From Prochlorococcus sp. AG-315-I14 (GTDB lineage: Bacteria > Cyanobacteriota > Cyanobacteriia > PCC-6307 > Cyanobiaceae), in assembly GCA_003283665.1 (NCBI GenBank), contig QBWF01000023.1:1-9192 (forward strand): DNA of 9,192 nucleotides, written 5' to 3'. Under the pieces are notes generated by a model that saw only the letters and a list, made by a program, of their open reading frames with translations, was not told the DNA's origin and did no database searches. The translations under genes and the position numbers were made by a program. This document shows positions 1 to 7,633 of the stretch, piece after piece; the first letter of the stretch is position 1; the number at the start of each line of letters is the position of its first letter.

Positions 1-1
1 C

Positions 2-307
2 AATCTAGGAAACATACTCAGAGATCTTGGGAAAATAAAGGAAGCAGAGATATGCCAACGAAGAGCAATTGAAATTAAACCTGATTTCGCTTATGCTCAT
101 TCAAATCTAGGAAACATATTGAGTGATCTTGGCAAAATAAAAGAAGCAGAATTATCCACTCGCAAAGCTATTAAACTTAATCCTAATTTCGCTTATGCTC
201 ATTCAAATTTAGGAACCATATTGTGTGAACTTGGAAAGCGTGAAGAAGCAATGAAATATTGGATAAAATCAGTTGAATTAGAGCCTGAAGGAGAGCAGTC
301 AATTAAA
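2..307 (+). repeat. 102-bp TPR-coding repeats of gene 1
   Basis: Two near-identical 102-bp units start at 2 and 104 ('aatctaggaaacata' at both), and a more diverged one starts at 206. The period equals exactly 34 codons, so the DNA repeat is the TPR array. More units probably lie upstream of the window edge. Confidence 0.85.
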
Positions 308-1144
308 ACATTAGCCATTAATTTATGTTTAGAAGGAAAATATAAATTAGCCCTAAAATATTTATGTAAAACCAAATCTGAAAATTGTCAAATTCTATCT
401 CTAGGCTGCTTATTATCTCTCGATAGGGAAAAAGAATTTAATGAAAAGTATAAAGAGCTATATAAAAAAATGCCTTGTAATGCTGGTATTGGAGGAATAG
501 TGGAGCATGCCAATATTATTTACGAAAAGGAATATGATTCACCTTTCTGTAATGAAGCAATTAAATATGTACTAATAGAGAAAATTAATGAAGAATTATT
601 TTCTAATAATCACTTGAATCAACTCATTACTCTTCTTGAAAATGAGAAAACTGTGAAGAAAAATCAAGGAATTCTTTATAATGGAGTACAAACTTCAGGA
701 AACTTATTTTCATTAGATTACCCATTTATCCACTCAATGAAAAAGGTATTAGAGGCAAAAATTGAGATCTATAGAAACAAATTTAAAGATAGTGGGCAAA
801 GCTTTCTTGTTAATTGGCCTAAAAACTATGAACTCCGCTCATGGATGATTGGCATGCGGAGTGAGGGGTTTCTTAAACCACATAATCATGAATATGGATG
901 GATTACTGGTAGTTTTTATCTTCAAATACCACAATATGAAAATGGTGATAATGATGCAGGAAACATCGCCTTTAGCTATAAAGGCCCTCATTATCCTCAC
1001 AAAGAAAAGAATTTTAATTTAACTATTAAGAAAATAGAAACCAGAGACATTTGTATCTTCCCTTCTTCTTTATTCCACCATACAATCCCTTTTAAAAGTA
1101 CAGAAGAAAGAATATGTTTTGTTTTTGATTTAGTACAAAAATAA
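2..1144 (+). CDS. TPR protein with C-terminal 2OG-Fe(II) oxygenase domain, 5' end outside the window
   Basis: The frame is open from position 2 to the TAA at 1142-1144, so the gene starts upstream of the window. The TTG at 119 lies inside a TPR unit and is not a real start. The visible 380 residues begin with two and a half to three 34-residue TPRs ('NLGNILRDLGKIKEAE' type). A weaker helical region follows, then from about position 660 a domain resembling the putative 2OG-Fe(II) oxygenase family (PF13759/TIGR02466 type). The clues are the 'KPHNHEYGW..GSFYL' segment with His codons at 881-883 and 887-889, the 'FPSSLFHH' segment with His codons at 1076-1081, and an Arg at 1109-1111 in 'ERICFVFDL'. 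These match the iron-ligand histidines and the 2-oxoglutarate-binding Arg of the fold. Expected activity is hydroxylation of an unknown protein or glycan-linked substrate; no signal peptide can be judged. The TPR part is certain. The oxygenase call is by motif order only. Confidence 0.85.
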   Translation, partial: NLGNILRDLGKIKEAEICQRRAIEIKPDFAYAHSNLGNILSDLGKIKEAELSTRKAIKLNPNFAYAHSNLGTILCELGKREEAMKYWIKSVELEPEGEQSIKTLAINLCLEGKYKLALKYLCKTKSENCQILSLGCLLSLDREKEFNEKYKELYKKMPCNAGIGGIVEHANIIYEKEYDSPFCNEAIKYVLIEKINEELFSNNHLNQLITLLENEKTVKKNQGILYNGVQTSGNLFSLDYPFIHSMKKVLEAKIEIYRNKFKDSGQSFLVNWPKNYELRSWMIGMRSEGFLKPHNHEYGWITGSFYLQIPQYENGDNDAGNIAFSYKGPHYPHKEKNFNLTIKKIETRDICIFPSSLFHHTIPFKSTEERICFVFDLVQK

Positions 1145-1330
1145 TAATTAGCTAAGTTCACTCCCATCTAACAAATGACTATTGAACCTTTTGGAAAGAG
1201 TAAGAAATATAAATCACATTGAAAAGATGAAACACTATATACACGACTCTGAGAACAAGAACAACATAAAAGCTCTAATACGTACATTGATTTTCGCAAA
1301 ATTCAGCGCCTACAAAACGACGGGAATTCA

Positions 1331-1686
1331 ATTGACACTATAATGTAGACGTTTATATAACTCCGACTCAATAGTTCCTGCCCAAATATTCCTTGTATTC
1401 CCATCCAATTTCCTCATTCAATCAATTATCTCAATTCTCCTGGGAAACGTGTAGGAGACATATTTGAACTCTTATCTTGTGGTTTTAGAGATTATTTTAA
1501 AGATTGAGTACATCCTATTTCGGCTTGGTTATTTTGTCCCCTTCCCCTAGGATCTCGTCGGAGAGAATGATATGAAGATCTACTGTTTTTTCTCGTTATA
1601 TAAGATCATAAATCATTTTAGAAAGGGTCCAAAAGAATTGGAGTTAGTACTACAATACCAAGAATCAAAGAATAGAAATGGCATAG
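1331..1686 (+). promoter_or_regulatory. Conserved leader A upstream of the glycosyltransferase gene
   Basis: This non-coding leader is homologous to three others in the window. Recognisable blocks in order are 'aatgtagacgt' (1342-1352), 'actcaatagttc' (1366-1377), 'aatattccttgta', 'ggaaacgtgtaggagacat' (1443-1461), a 'tacatcctattt' block, 'gtcccctt', and the 16-mer 'gagttagtactacaat' (1641-1656). The 16-mer ends in TACAAT, a -10-like hexamer 30 nt before the ATG. A TATAAT at 1339-1344 overlaps the first block, but the equivalent site is not kept in all copies. The start codon has no clear Shine-Dalgarno. That these blocks recur in the same order before each gene is visible; promoter or RNA-regulatory function is inferred. 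The 186 bases between gene 1 and this leader (1145-1330) show nothing I can support. Confidence 0.6.
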
Positions 1687-3837
1687 ATGGAGGAATCTAT
1701 TCACAGCAAAAAGGTTTATAAAAAAGTCACTGAAGTAAAAACATTTCCAGTTTCATTTTCTTTAGGAGAAATTAAAGAAAATATTACTATTACTACTAAT
1801 CCTCCTGCTACACCATCTAAAGGCCAAATAATAAATCAAGCTTATAAGTTTCAAACACTAGGAAATATTCAAGAAGCAATAAAATATTATCAACTTTTCA
1901 TCAATAAAGGTTTTACTGATCCAAAAGCTTTTTCAAACTATGGAGTGGTCTTAAAAGATCATGGTAAATTAAAAGAAGCAGAATTATATCTTCGCAAAGC
2001 TATTGATCTTCAACCTGATTACGCAATGGCACATTCCAATCTCGGAAACATATTAAGAGATCTTGGCAAATTAAAAGAAGCAGAATTATATCTACGCAAA
2101 GCTATTGATCTTCAACCTGATTACGCAAATGCTCATTGCAATCTGGGAGCCATATTGAAAGATCTTGGTAATTTACAAGAAGCAGAATTATCCACTCGAA
2201 AAGCCATTCAACTGAATCCTAATTTCGCAAAGGCATATTCTAATCTGGGAACCATATTGAAAGATCTTGGTAATTTACAAGAAGCAGCAATATCTCAACG
2301 AAAAGCCATTCAACTGAATCCTAATTTCGCAGAGGCACATTCTAATCTGGGAACCATATTGAAAGATCTTGGTAATTTACAAGAAGCAGAATTATCCACT
2401 CGAAAAGCCATTCAACTTAATCCTAATTTCGCGAAGGCTTATTCCAATCTGGGAGCCATATTGAAAGATTTTGGCAAATATAAAGATGCAATAGGATTCT
2501 ATAATAAAAGTATAGAGTTAGATCGTAATTTATCTTCTGCGAAGTGGGGATTAATTACATCAAAAGGAAGTATATGTGATTGGAGTGATCAAGAAACTCA
2601 AAATACTTGGCTTGAGAAACTTGGAATTGAAGGATCAGCTATTAATCCATGGAGCTTATTCTTTTTAGAAGATAATCCCTTAAAGCATTTAAAAAGATCC
2701 AGGAATTTATATAAAGAATTTTTCTTTCGAAAGGAGAATAAAATAGCTTCTTTAAGTAATAAGAAAATTCATGTAGGTTATTTTTCGTCAGATTTTAGAG
2801 CACATCCAACAATGTATCTTATTGCCTCCATACTTAAATTACATGATAAATCTAAATTTAAGATATTTTTGTACTCTTTCACTCCTACAGAAGATGAATA
2901 TACTAAGAAAGCAAAGGATTCTGGATGTATATTTAGAAATATAAAAGAATTAAATGATATTGAAGCTTCTGAACTAGCAAGGAGTGATAAGCTAGATATA
3001 GCAATAGATTTAATGGGATATATAGAATATCATAGAATGTCTATATTTTCTTATAGAGTAGCGCCCATACAAATTAATTACCTAGGATATCCTGGATCTG
3101 TTGGTACAGATTCTATTGATTATATTTTAGCAGATAGGATTATAATTCCGAAAGAAAGTGAAAAACTTTATTCCGAAAAGATAATCACAATGCCTAATTG
3201 CTATCAATGTAATGACAATACAAAAGATATCTGTAAAGAACCTGTTTACCATAAAGATTTCAACCTACCTGATAAAGGATTTATATTTACTTGCTTTAAT
3301 GGTAATTATAAAATAACCCAAAAAGAATTTGATATTTGGATGAGGTTGCTTACAGAAATAAAAGGAAGTGTTCTTTGGTTATATAAGTCAAATCAATGGT
3401 CAATAAATAACTTATATAAAGAAGCAGTCAAAAGAAATGTAGATCCAGAAAGAATAGTATTCGCAAACAGATTGCCATTAAGAAAACATCTAGCAAGGCA
3501 TTCTCTTGGGGATTTAGCACTAGACACTTTCAACTGCAATGGTCATACAACCACCTCTGACGCATTATGGGCAGGCTTGCCAGTCCTAACAAAAATAGGA
3601 AGAAGTTTCGCTGCAAGAGTCTCTGCCAGTTTATTGACCTTCATAGGGCTTCCTGAACTAATTACTTATAGTGAAAAAGAATACGAAGAAATGGCTTTAA
3701 ATCTCGCTAGTAATCCTCTTGAGCTTATTAGATTGAAATCTAAATTAGACAAATTAAGAGAAACATCGCCACTTTATAATTCAGAATTATTCACGAGAGA
3801 TCTAGAGAATAAATTCAAGGAATTGGTGAAGAATTAA
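1687..3837 (+). CDS. TPR protein with C-terminal OGT/SPINDLY-type glycosyltransferase (GT41)
   Basis: Complete, 716 residues. The ATG at 1687 is chosen because the ATG at 1678 runs into TAG two codons later, and because the N-terminus aligns with the neighbouring genes. Residues 1-46 form the shared block: a charged start, 'KTFPVSFSLGE', then 'PSKGQIINQA'. A first helical pair covers about 47-80, and six 34-residue TPRs span 82-285. After a linker, residues 360-716 form a GT41 catalytic domain: 'GYFSSDFRAHP' (364-374), 'APIQINYLGYPG' (459-470), 'CFNGNYKIT' (536-544) and 'CNGHTTTSDALWAG' (617-630). K542, H601, H620 and D625 correspond to the UDP-binding Lys and His/Asp residues of human OGT (K842, H901, H920, D925), and H373 to its H498, so activity is likely retained. 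Predicted role: cytoplasmic transfer of GlcNAc or another hexose from a UDP-sugar to Ser/Thr of proteins bound by the TPR superhelix. The donor sugar and target cannot be read from the sequence. Confidence 0.95.
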   Translation: MEESIHSKKVYKKVTEVKTFPVSFSLGEIKENITITTNPPATPSKGQIINQAYKFQTLGNIQEAIKYYQLFINKGFTDPKAFSNYGVVLKDHGKLKEAELYLRKAIDLQPDYAMAHSNLGNILRDLGKLKEAELYLRKAIDLQPDYANAHCNLGAILKDLGNLQEAELSTRKAIQLNPNFAKAYSNLGTILKDLGNLQEAAISQRKAIQLNPNFAEAHSNLGTILKDLGNLQEAELSTRKAIQLNPNFAKAYSNLGAILKDFGKYKDAIGFYNKSIELDRNLSSAKWGLITSKGSICDWSDQETQNTWLEKLGIEGSAINPWSLFFLEDNPLKHLKRSRNLYKEFFFRKENKIASLSNKKIHVGYFSSDFRAHPTMYLIASILKLHDKSKFKIFLYSFTPTEDEYTKKAKDSGCIFRNIKELNDIEASELARSDKLDIAIDLMGYIEYHRMSIFSYRVAPIQINYLGYPGSVGTDSIDYILADRIIIPKESEKLYSEKIITMPNCYQCNDNTKDICKEPVYHKDFNLPDKGFIFTCFNGNYKITQKEFDIWMRLLTEIKGSVLWLYKSNQWSINNLYKEAVKRNVDPERIVFANRLPLRKHLARHSLGDLALDTFNCNGHTTTSDALWAGLPVLTKIGRSFAARVSASLLTFIGLPELITYSEKEYEEMALNLASNPLELIRLKSKLDKLRETSPLYNSELFTRDLENKFKELVKN
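1930..2541 (+). repeat. Six 102-bp TPR-coding repeats of gene 2
   Basis: Six consecutive 34-codon units start at 1930, 2032, 2134, 2236, 2338 and 2440. Units three to five are nearly identical at the nucleotide level, for example the 'ccatattgaaagatcttgg' and 'aatttacaagaagcag' segments. This indicates recent duplication or gene conversion rather than old protein repeats. Confidence 0.88.
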
Positions 3838-3868
3838 TAACTAGCTTAAAAACTAATCATTATCGTAA

Positions 3869-3886
3869 CTAGTATCTACTTACTAG
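3869..3886 (+). other. Small stem-loop after the GT41 gene
   Basis: CTAGTA (3869-3874) pairs with TACTAG (3881-3886) around a 6-nt loop, 31 nt after the stop codon. It is followed by 'atattatttt'. The stem is short and AT-rich, so it could be a weak terminator or chance. Confidence 0.2.
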
Positions 3887-3921
3887 ATATTATTTTCAAG
3901 TTTGAGCTTACAAGTCTCAGG

Positions 3922-3958
3922 AAATAGTTATATATAGCAACTATTTAATTTTCCTTTT
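3922..3958 (+). terminator. Candidate intrinsic terminator of the GT41 gene
   Basis: AAATAGTT (3922-3929) pairs perfectly with AACTATTT (3939-3946) across a 9-nt loop. The T-rich run 'aattttcctttt' follows directly. It lies 84 nt after the stop codon on the same strand. The stem is mostly A-T and so thermodynamically weak, but the position and T-tract fit. Confidence 0.4.
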
Positions 3959-4230
3959 ACTAAAACTTTTGAAAGCATAAAAAATATCCCTCATAATAAA
4001 ATATCTTGAAGGATCTCAATTAGAAACTGAAGAATAGAAAAAAAGATAGAAAAGAAACTCAGTGAATAACACACATAATTTTATAAGAAATAAAACTAGA
4101 AATTAATTTAGTAATATTCCTTTGTTCTAGTTAAGAAATAGGCACGATGACTAAGAGGATGCTGAGGCAAACTCTAAGAATGATCATTCCATTTTAATCC
4201 TACAAGCCAAAATACCAATAAAGAAATTGA

Positions 4231-4258
4231 GAGTGCCTAAACTAACCTATTAGCACTC
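4231..4258 (+). other. Stem-loop with one bulge upstream of leader B
   Basis: GAGTGCcTAA (4231-4240, one bulged C) pairs with TTAGCACTC (4250-4258) around a 9-nt loop. This is the strongest hairpin I found between the genes. The following bases, 'ctatttaaag', are only weakly T-rich. It may be a terminator, the end of an unannotated transcript, or a fortuitous fold. Confidence 0.35.
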
Positions 4259-4324
4259 CTATTTAAAGAAAATCCAATCAAAAGAATGAGATGGGAATGA
4301 ATACTTCAAAAAGCATAGAAATCA

Positions 4325-4688
4325 AGTTATCACTAGAATGTAGACGTAACTTCAATCCCACTCAATAGTTCTACTAAAATATTCCTTGTAATCTCAATAC
4401 CTCACTCAATATATTTTTCCTCACTTCTAATGATAAACGTGTAGTAAACGTTTCTGAATAAATAATTTTCCTAATACGACATTAGCTTAGAGATTGCATA
4501 AAGCATATTAGATCTTGGTTAAGTATAGAGATTTTATCCACTTGTCCTACGATCTCTGCATAGATAAAAAATATACAGAACTACTTGTTATTCTCGCTCT
4601 ATGAGTTCAAAAACTGATTTAAATAGGAATCAACAAGGATTAGAATTAATAGTAGAGTCCTAAGAGTCAAAGGATAGAAGAAACGAAA
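4325..4688 (+). promoter_or_regulatory. Conserved leader B upstream of the sulfotransferase gene
   Basis: This copy carries the same ordered blocks as leader A: 'aatgtagacgt' (4337-4347), 'actcaatagttc' (4360-4371), 'aatattccttgtaat', and a diverged 'gataaacgtgtagtaaacgt' (4432-4451). A 'cttgtcctacgatctc' segment and 'gaattaatagtagagt' (4643-4658) follow. The last ends in TAGAGT, a -10-like hexamer 30 nt before the ATG. 'gtcaaaggatagaa' next to the start matches 'atcaaagaatagaa' in leader A. This is the most diverged copy in its central block. There is no strong Shine-Dalgarno. Function is inferred. Confidence 0.58.
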
Positions 4689-6035
4689 ATGAAAGAGTCT
4701 GGCAAAAAAGAGCAAGACAAGAAGACACTGACTGGTGTCAGAACATTTTCAGTTCCATTTAATATAGGAGTAAGTCAAGAAAATATTATCATTACTAGTA
4801 ATGCTCATGCTAAACCATCTAAGGAGGAAATAATTAATCAAGCAATTAAGTTACATCGACAAGGAAACATTCCAGAAGCATCAAAATATTATCAATATTG
4901 TATTAATCAAGGTTATAATGATCATCATATTTTGGCTAATTATGGATTAATTTTAAAAGATCTAGGCCAATTACAAGAAGCAGAATTATATACTCGCAAA
5001 GCAATTGAACTGAAACCTGATTTCGCAAAAGCATACTATTCACTATCGTTACTTAAATATTCTGATAAAAGTAAGATATGGCAGAATCAACTATTTTCTG
5101 AAAGTATCTTAAAGAAGACATTACAAGAAGATCACATTGATATTTATTTTGCGAGAGCAAATATTCTTCATAAGCAAAAGAATTACCAAAAAAGTTCGAA
5201 ATTTCTTCAATTAGCAAATGATCTTAAACTTGCTATGAATCCGTCAAACGCTGATTTGTTAACCAATAAATCTAAACTATTACTTCTTGAATCTCAACAA
5301 AAAAAGGTTAGCCAAAAAGAACAGGAAGATTATCCACAGAGTGTTTTCATCGTAGGAATGCCAAGAAGTGGATCATCATTACTTGAATCTATTCTAAGTA
5401 TGAATAGTAATGTTGATGATTTAGGAGAGATTAATATCCTCGAGGAAGGATATAGAGAGTGGAGAAAAAATACTAAAGGATTAACTCTTTCTAAAATATA
5501 TTATAAAAAAATAAACAATCAAAAAAGTCATTTAAATATCACAACTAACAAATGGTTATTTAACTATCAATACACAGGTATCATTGCCAAAGAAATAGCA
5601 AACGCAAAAATTATTCACTGTTCTCGAAATCCTTTAGATAATATTCTTTCAATTTATCGAGCACATTTTTCTGATAAAAGTGAGTATTCCTCTTCCTTAG
5701 TTGATTGCGCAAAAATTTATTTAGATCAAGAGAAAATAATGGAAGAATATAAGAATCTATTTAGATCAAAAATATACGACTTAAATTACGACTCATTAGT
5801 CAGCGAACCTAACCAAGAGATTAAGTCTTTAATCTCTTGGTTAGGTTGGGAGTGGAACGATTCATATCTATCCCCACATCTCAATCCACGCTCAGTTTCA
5901 ACAGCAAGCAGTGTTGAAGTTCGTTCCCCAATCAATTCAAAATCACGTGGTGGATGGAAGAACTACAAAGAGATGCTGAAACCTGCTATTGAAATCCTTA
6001 CTAAGACTAAAAGATATCGAGACTTAGGTTCATAA
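4689..6035 (+). CDS. TPR protein with C-terminal sulfotransferase domain
   Basis: Complete, 448 residues; the ATG is fixed by alignment of the N-terminus with its neighbours. Residues 1-46 are the shared block ('VRTFSVPFNIG', then 'PSKEEIINQA'). A helical pair covers 47-80 and one clear TPR 82-115. A diverged helical region (about 118-205) includes a further TPR-like pair near 152-185. Residues 217-448 form a sulfotransferase domain (Sulfotransfer_3, PF13469 type). 'VGMPRSGSSLLES' (222-234) is the 5'-phosphosulfate-binding loop. E247 in 'LGEIN' is placed like the catalytic Glu of tyrosylprotein sulfotransferases. 'HCSRNPLDNILSIYR' (310-324), with R313 and S321, is the 3'-phosphate-binding segment. 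Predicted reaction: transfer of sulfate from PAPS to a hydroxyl of an unknown protein, glycan or small molecule. TPR-sulfotransferase fusions of this order are a known bacterial architecture. It has fewer regular TPRs than the other members. Confidence 0.94.
   Translation: MKESGKKEQDKKTLTGVRTFSVPFNIGVSQENIIITSNAHAKPSKEEIINQAIKLHRQGNIPEASKYYQYCINQGYNDHHILANYGLILKDLGQLQEAELYTRKAIELKPDFAKAYYSLSLLKYSDKSKIWQNQLFSESILKKTLQEDHIDIYFARANILHKQKNYQKSSKFLQLANDLKLAMNPSNADLLTNKSKLLLLESQQKKVSQKEQEDYPQSVFIVGMPRSGSSLLESILSMNSNVDDLGEINILEEGYREWRKNTKGLTLSKIYYKKINNQKSHLNITTNKWLFNYQYTGIIAKEIANAKIIHCSRNPLDNILSIYRAHFSDKSEYSSSLVDCAKIYLDQEKIMEEYKNLFRSKIYDLNYDSLVSEPNQEIKSLISWLGWEWNDSYLSPHLNPRSVSTASSVEVRSPINSKSRGGWKNYKEMLKPAIEILTKTKRYRDLGS
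4932..5033 (+). repeat. Single 102-bp TPR-coding unit of gene 3
   Basis: This unit matches the TPR units of the other genes at the DNA level (for example 'ttaaaagatctaggccaattacaagaagcagaatta'-type sequence). Similarity stops shortly after it, where the sulfotransferase-specific part begins. The end of the shared repeat is a plausible exchange junction. Confidence 0.7.
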
Positions 6036-6504
6036 ATAATTAACAAAAGTAAGATGGTCAGAAGTAAACACCTCAAACACAAACAAAGTTCTATTTTATA
6101 AAGACCATTAAGCAGCTATTCTAAAAATCAAGTTGTCGCCCTGATGTAGGCGTTAGTATTCAGGACAAAAAATAGAACCTCTAGAATTACAAAGTTCAGG
6201 ATCTTAGATTTTAACTGAAGAAAAGACACTATTTGATAATTAGGAACTCTTATCTGCCAAGCACGATCTTCAAGAGATTGTTGTAGATGAGGATCGTTTC
6301 ATATATAGATATATGGAGGATCAGAAAAGTATCAACACGCAAGCAACTTTCTAATTACTCATACAACGCATAAGAAAGATCATTTGGCCCCCTGTTACTA
6401 GCCATAAATCAGGAAGCAAAGTGTAGAGAAATCAATCCTTCTACGTCTTCTCTATATATAAGGTGACAAATAAAACTCAAGTATTCTTTCTATGACTGGG
6501 TTTT
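6036..6504 (+). other. Intergenic stretch without a supportable gene
   Basis: No ORF of useful length and no TPR remnant is visible. It holds a stray leader-like block (6126-6153). A 10-bp inverted repeat flanks that block: GTTCTATTTT at 6088-6097 and AAAATAGAAC at 6169-6178. There is an AT palindrome CATATAT-AG-ATATATG at 6300-6315, and a 7-bp stem TAGAGAA/TTCTCTA (6424-6430 with 6448-6454, 17-nt loop). None is strong enough to name. Confidence 0.45.
6126..6153 (+). repeat. Detached copy of the first leader block
   Basis: 'aaatcaagttgtcgccct' followed by 'gatgtaggcgt' resembles 'aaatcaagttatcactag' plus 'aatgtagacgt' at the start of leader B. Here the rest of the leader does not follow, and leader C only resumes near 6505. 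It looks like a relic leader or an inserted/rearranged leader start. Confidence 0.4.
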
Positions 6505-6838
6505 ATGCTGGTTTTTTACTCCCATTCAATAGTTCCCACCCAAAATATTCAGTGTAATCCCAGTTCCTCACATAACGAATTTTTATAATTCTCGTGGAAA
6601 CGTGTAGGAGACATTTTTGCCCTTTTATATTTCCGTTTTAGACATTGAATGAGAGATTAAGTAAAACCTATTACATCCTGTTTCTATTTGACGATCTTGT
6701 TCCCTTGATATACATCTCGCAATACAAATAAAAAACTACTTATTTTTTCGCTCCATAGGTTTAGAAATGATTTCACATAAAGTTATCAGGCTAAAATTAA
6801 TAGTAAAATACTTGAACTCAGCAGATAGATAACAAAGA
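6505..6838 (+). promoter_or_regulatory. Conserved leader C upstream of gene 4
   Basis: Blocks in order are 'attcaatagttcc' (6524-6536), 'aaaatattcagtgtaat', and 'ggaaacgtgtaggagacat' (6596-6614, identical to leader A). Then come 'tttttgcccttttatatttccg' (shared with leader D), 'attacatcctgttt', and 'aaattaatagtaaaat' (6794-6809). The last ends in TAAAAT, 29 nt before the ATG. No strong Shine-Dalgarno is seen. Together with leader D it gives the best consensus of the central block. Regulatory function is inferred from conservation and position. Confidence 0.6.
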
Positions 6839-7633
6839 ATGGAAAGGGCCAAGAAACAAGAGCAAGGGAAGAAAAAAGACTATGAACTAAATACCTTTCC
6901 AGTTCCATTATCTTTAGAAGAAATGAAAGAAAGTATTACTATAAATATCGATACTCCTTCTAAACCTTCTAAAGAACAAATAATTAATCAAGCTTTTAAG
7001 TGTCACTCACAAGGAAACATTGGAGAAGCAGCAAAATATTATCAATATTTCATAAATCAAGGTTTTACTGATCACAGAGTTTTTTCTAATTATGGAACCA
7101 TATTACTAGATGTTGGCAAATTAAAAGAAGCAGAAATATTAACTCGCAAAGCGATTGAAATGAAACCTGATTTCTTTCAAGCTCATATAAAGCTTGGGGC
7201 AATTTTAAAAGAGTTAGGTCAAAAACAAGAAGCTGAGTCTGCCTGTCGCAAAGCCATAGAACTCAATCCCAACTTCTTTAACTCTCACTTTCTTCTTGCA
7301 ACTATCCTTATTGAAGAGAACAAACTTCAAGAAGCAGAACAACCCCTACGCAAAACCATTGAAATTAAACCTGATTTTGAAGAGGCTCACAACAATTTGG
7401 GCCTCATATTAAAAGGACTACACAAATTACAAGAAGCAGAAATATCACTACGCACAGCGATTAAACTTAAACCTAACTTCGCCGATGCTCATTACAATCT
7501 GGGAAACATATTTAAAGATCTTGGCAAATTAAAAGAAGCAGAATTGTCATACCACGAGGCAATTGAACTGAATCCTGATTTAGCAATGGCACATAACAAT
7601 CTAGGCGCAATATTGAGTGATCTTGGCAAATAA
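6839..7633 (+). CDS. N-terminal part of a TPR protein, cut by an in-frame TAA
   Basis: 264 codons precede the TAA at 7631-7633. The protein starts with the shared block ('LNTFPVPLSLEE', then 'PSKEQIINQA'), a helical pair (47-80) and five full TPRs (82-251). It stops in the middle of the sixth TPR, right after 'AILSDLGK'. The next codons continue the same TPR in the same frame to 8872, so this is the front half of a gene that was one 677-codon frame. In neighbouring repeats the stop position reads TTA (Leu) or TCA (Ser), and either is one substitution from TAA. If the stop is real, the product is a TPR-only protein without an enzymatic domain. If it is a sequencing error, 6839-8872 is one intact gene. 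Both readings are open. Confidence 0.85.
   Translation: MERAKKQEQGKKKDYELNTFPVPLSLEEMKESITINIDTPSKPSKEQIINQAFKCHSQGNIGEAAKYYQYFINQGFTDHRVFSNYGTILLDVGKLKEAEILTRKAIEMKPDFFQAHIKLGAILKELGQKQEAESACRKAIELNPNFFNSHFLLATILIEENKLQEAEQPLRKTIEIKPDFEEAHNNLGLILKGLHKLQEAEISLRTAIKLKPNFADAHYNLGNIFKDLGKLKEAELSYHEAIELNPDLAMAHNNLGAILSDLGK

Larger units (their letters stand above)
3838..4324 (+). other. Intergenic stretch without a supportable gene
   Basis: There are 487 AT-rich bases between the GT41 gene and leader B. I see stop codons throughout and no TPR remnant, no tRNA-like fold and no convincing small ORF. It contains three stem-loops, at 3869-3886, 3922-3946 and 4231-4258, which are listed separately. 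Confidence 0.5.

Noticed and set aside
1339..1344. TATAAT as the promoter of leader A
   Set aside because: There is no -35-like hexamer at a proper distance, and the equivalent positions read TAGAAT in leader B and are not kept in leader C or D. The hexamer nearer the ATG is better conserved in placement.
1438..1455. CTCCT...AGGAG stem in leader A as a structured RNA element
   Set aside because: The pairing is not preserved in the other three leaders, although the right arm sequence is. This points to sequence rather than structure conservation.
1678..1686. ATG upstream of the GT41 gene start
   Set aside because: It is followed by GCA and TAG, so it cannot be the start. It could only be a three-base-step minimal upstream ORF, with no other support.
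6300..6315. CATATAT-AG-ATATATG palindrome as an operator or cruciform
   Set aside because: It is pure A/T apart from the ends, occurs once, and is not part of any leader. It is expected by chance in AT-rich DNA.
7631..7633. Recoding of the internal stop as selenocysteine or pyrrolysine
   Set aside because: The codon is TAA, not TGA or TAG. The sibling repeats have Leu or Ser there, and no recoding structure is visible.
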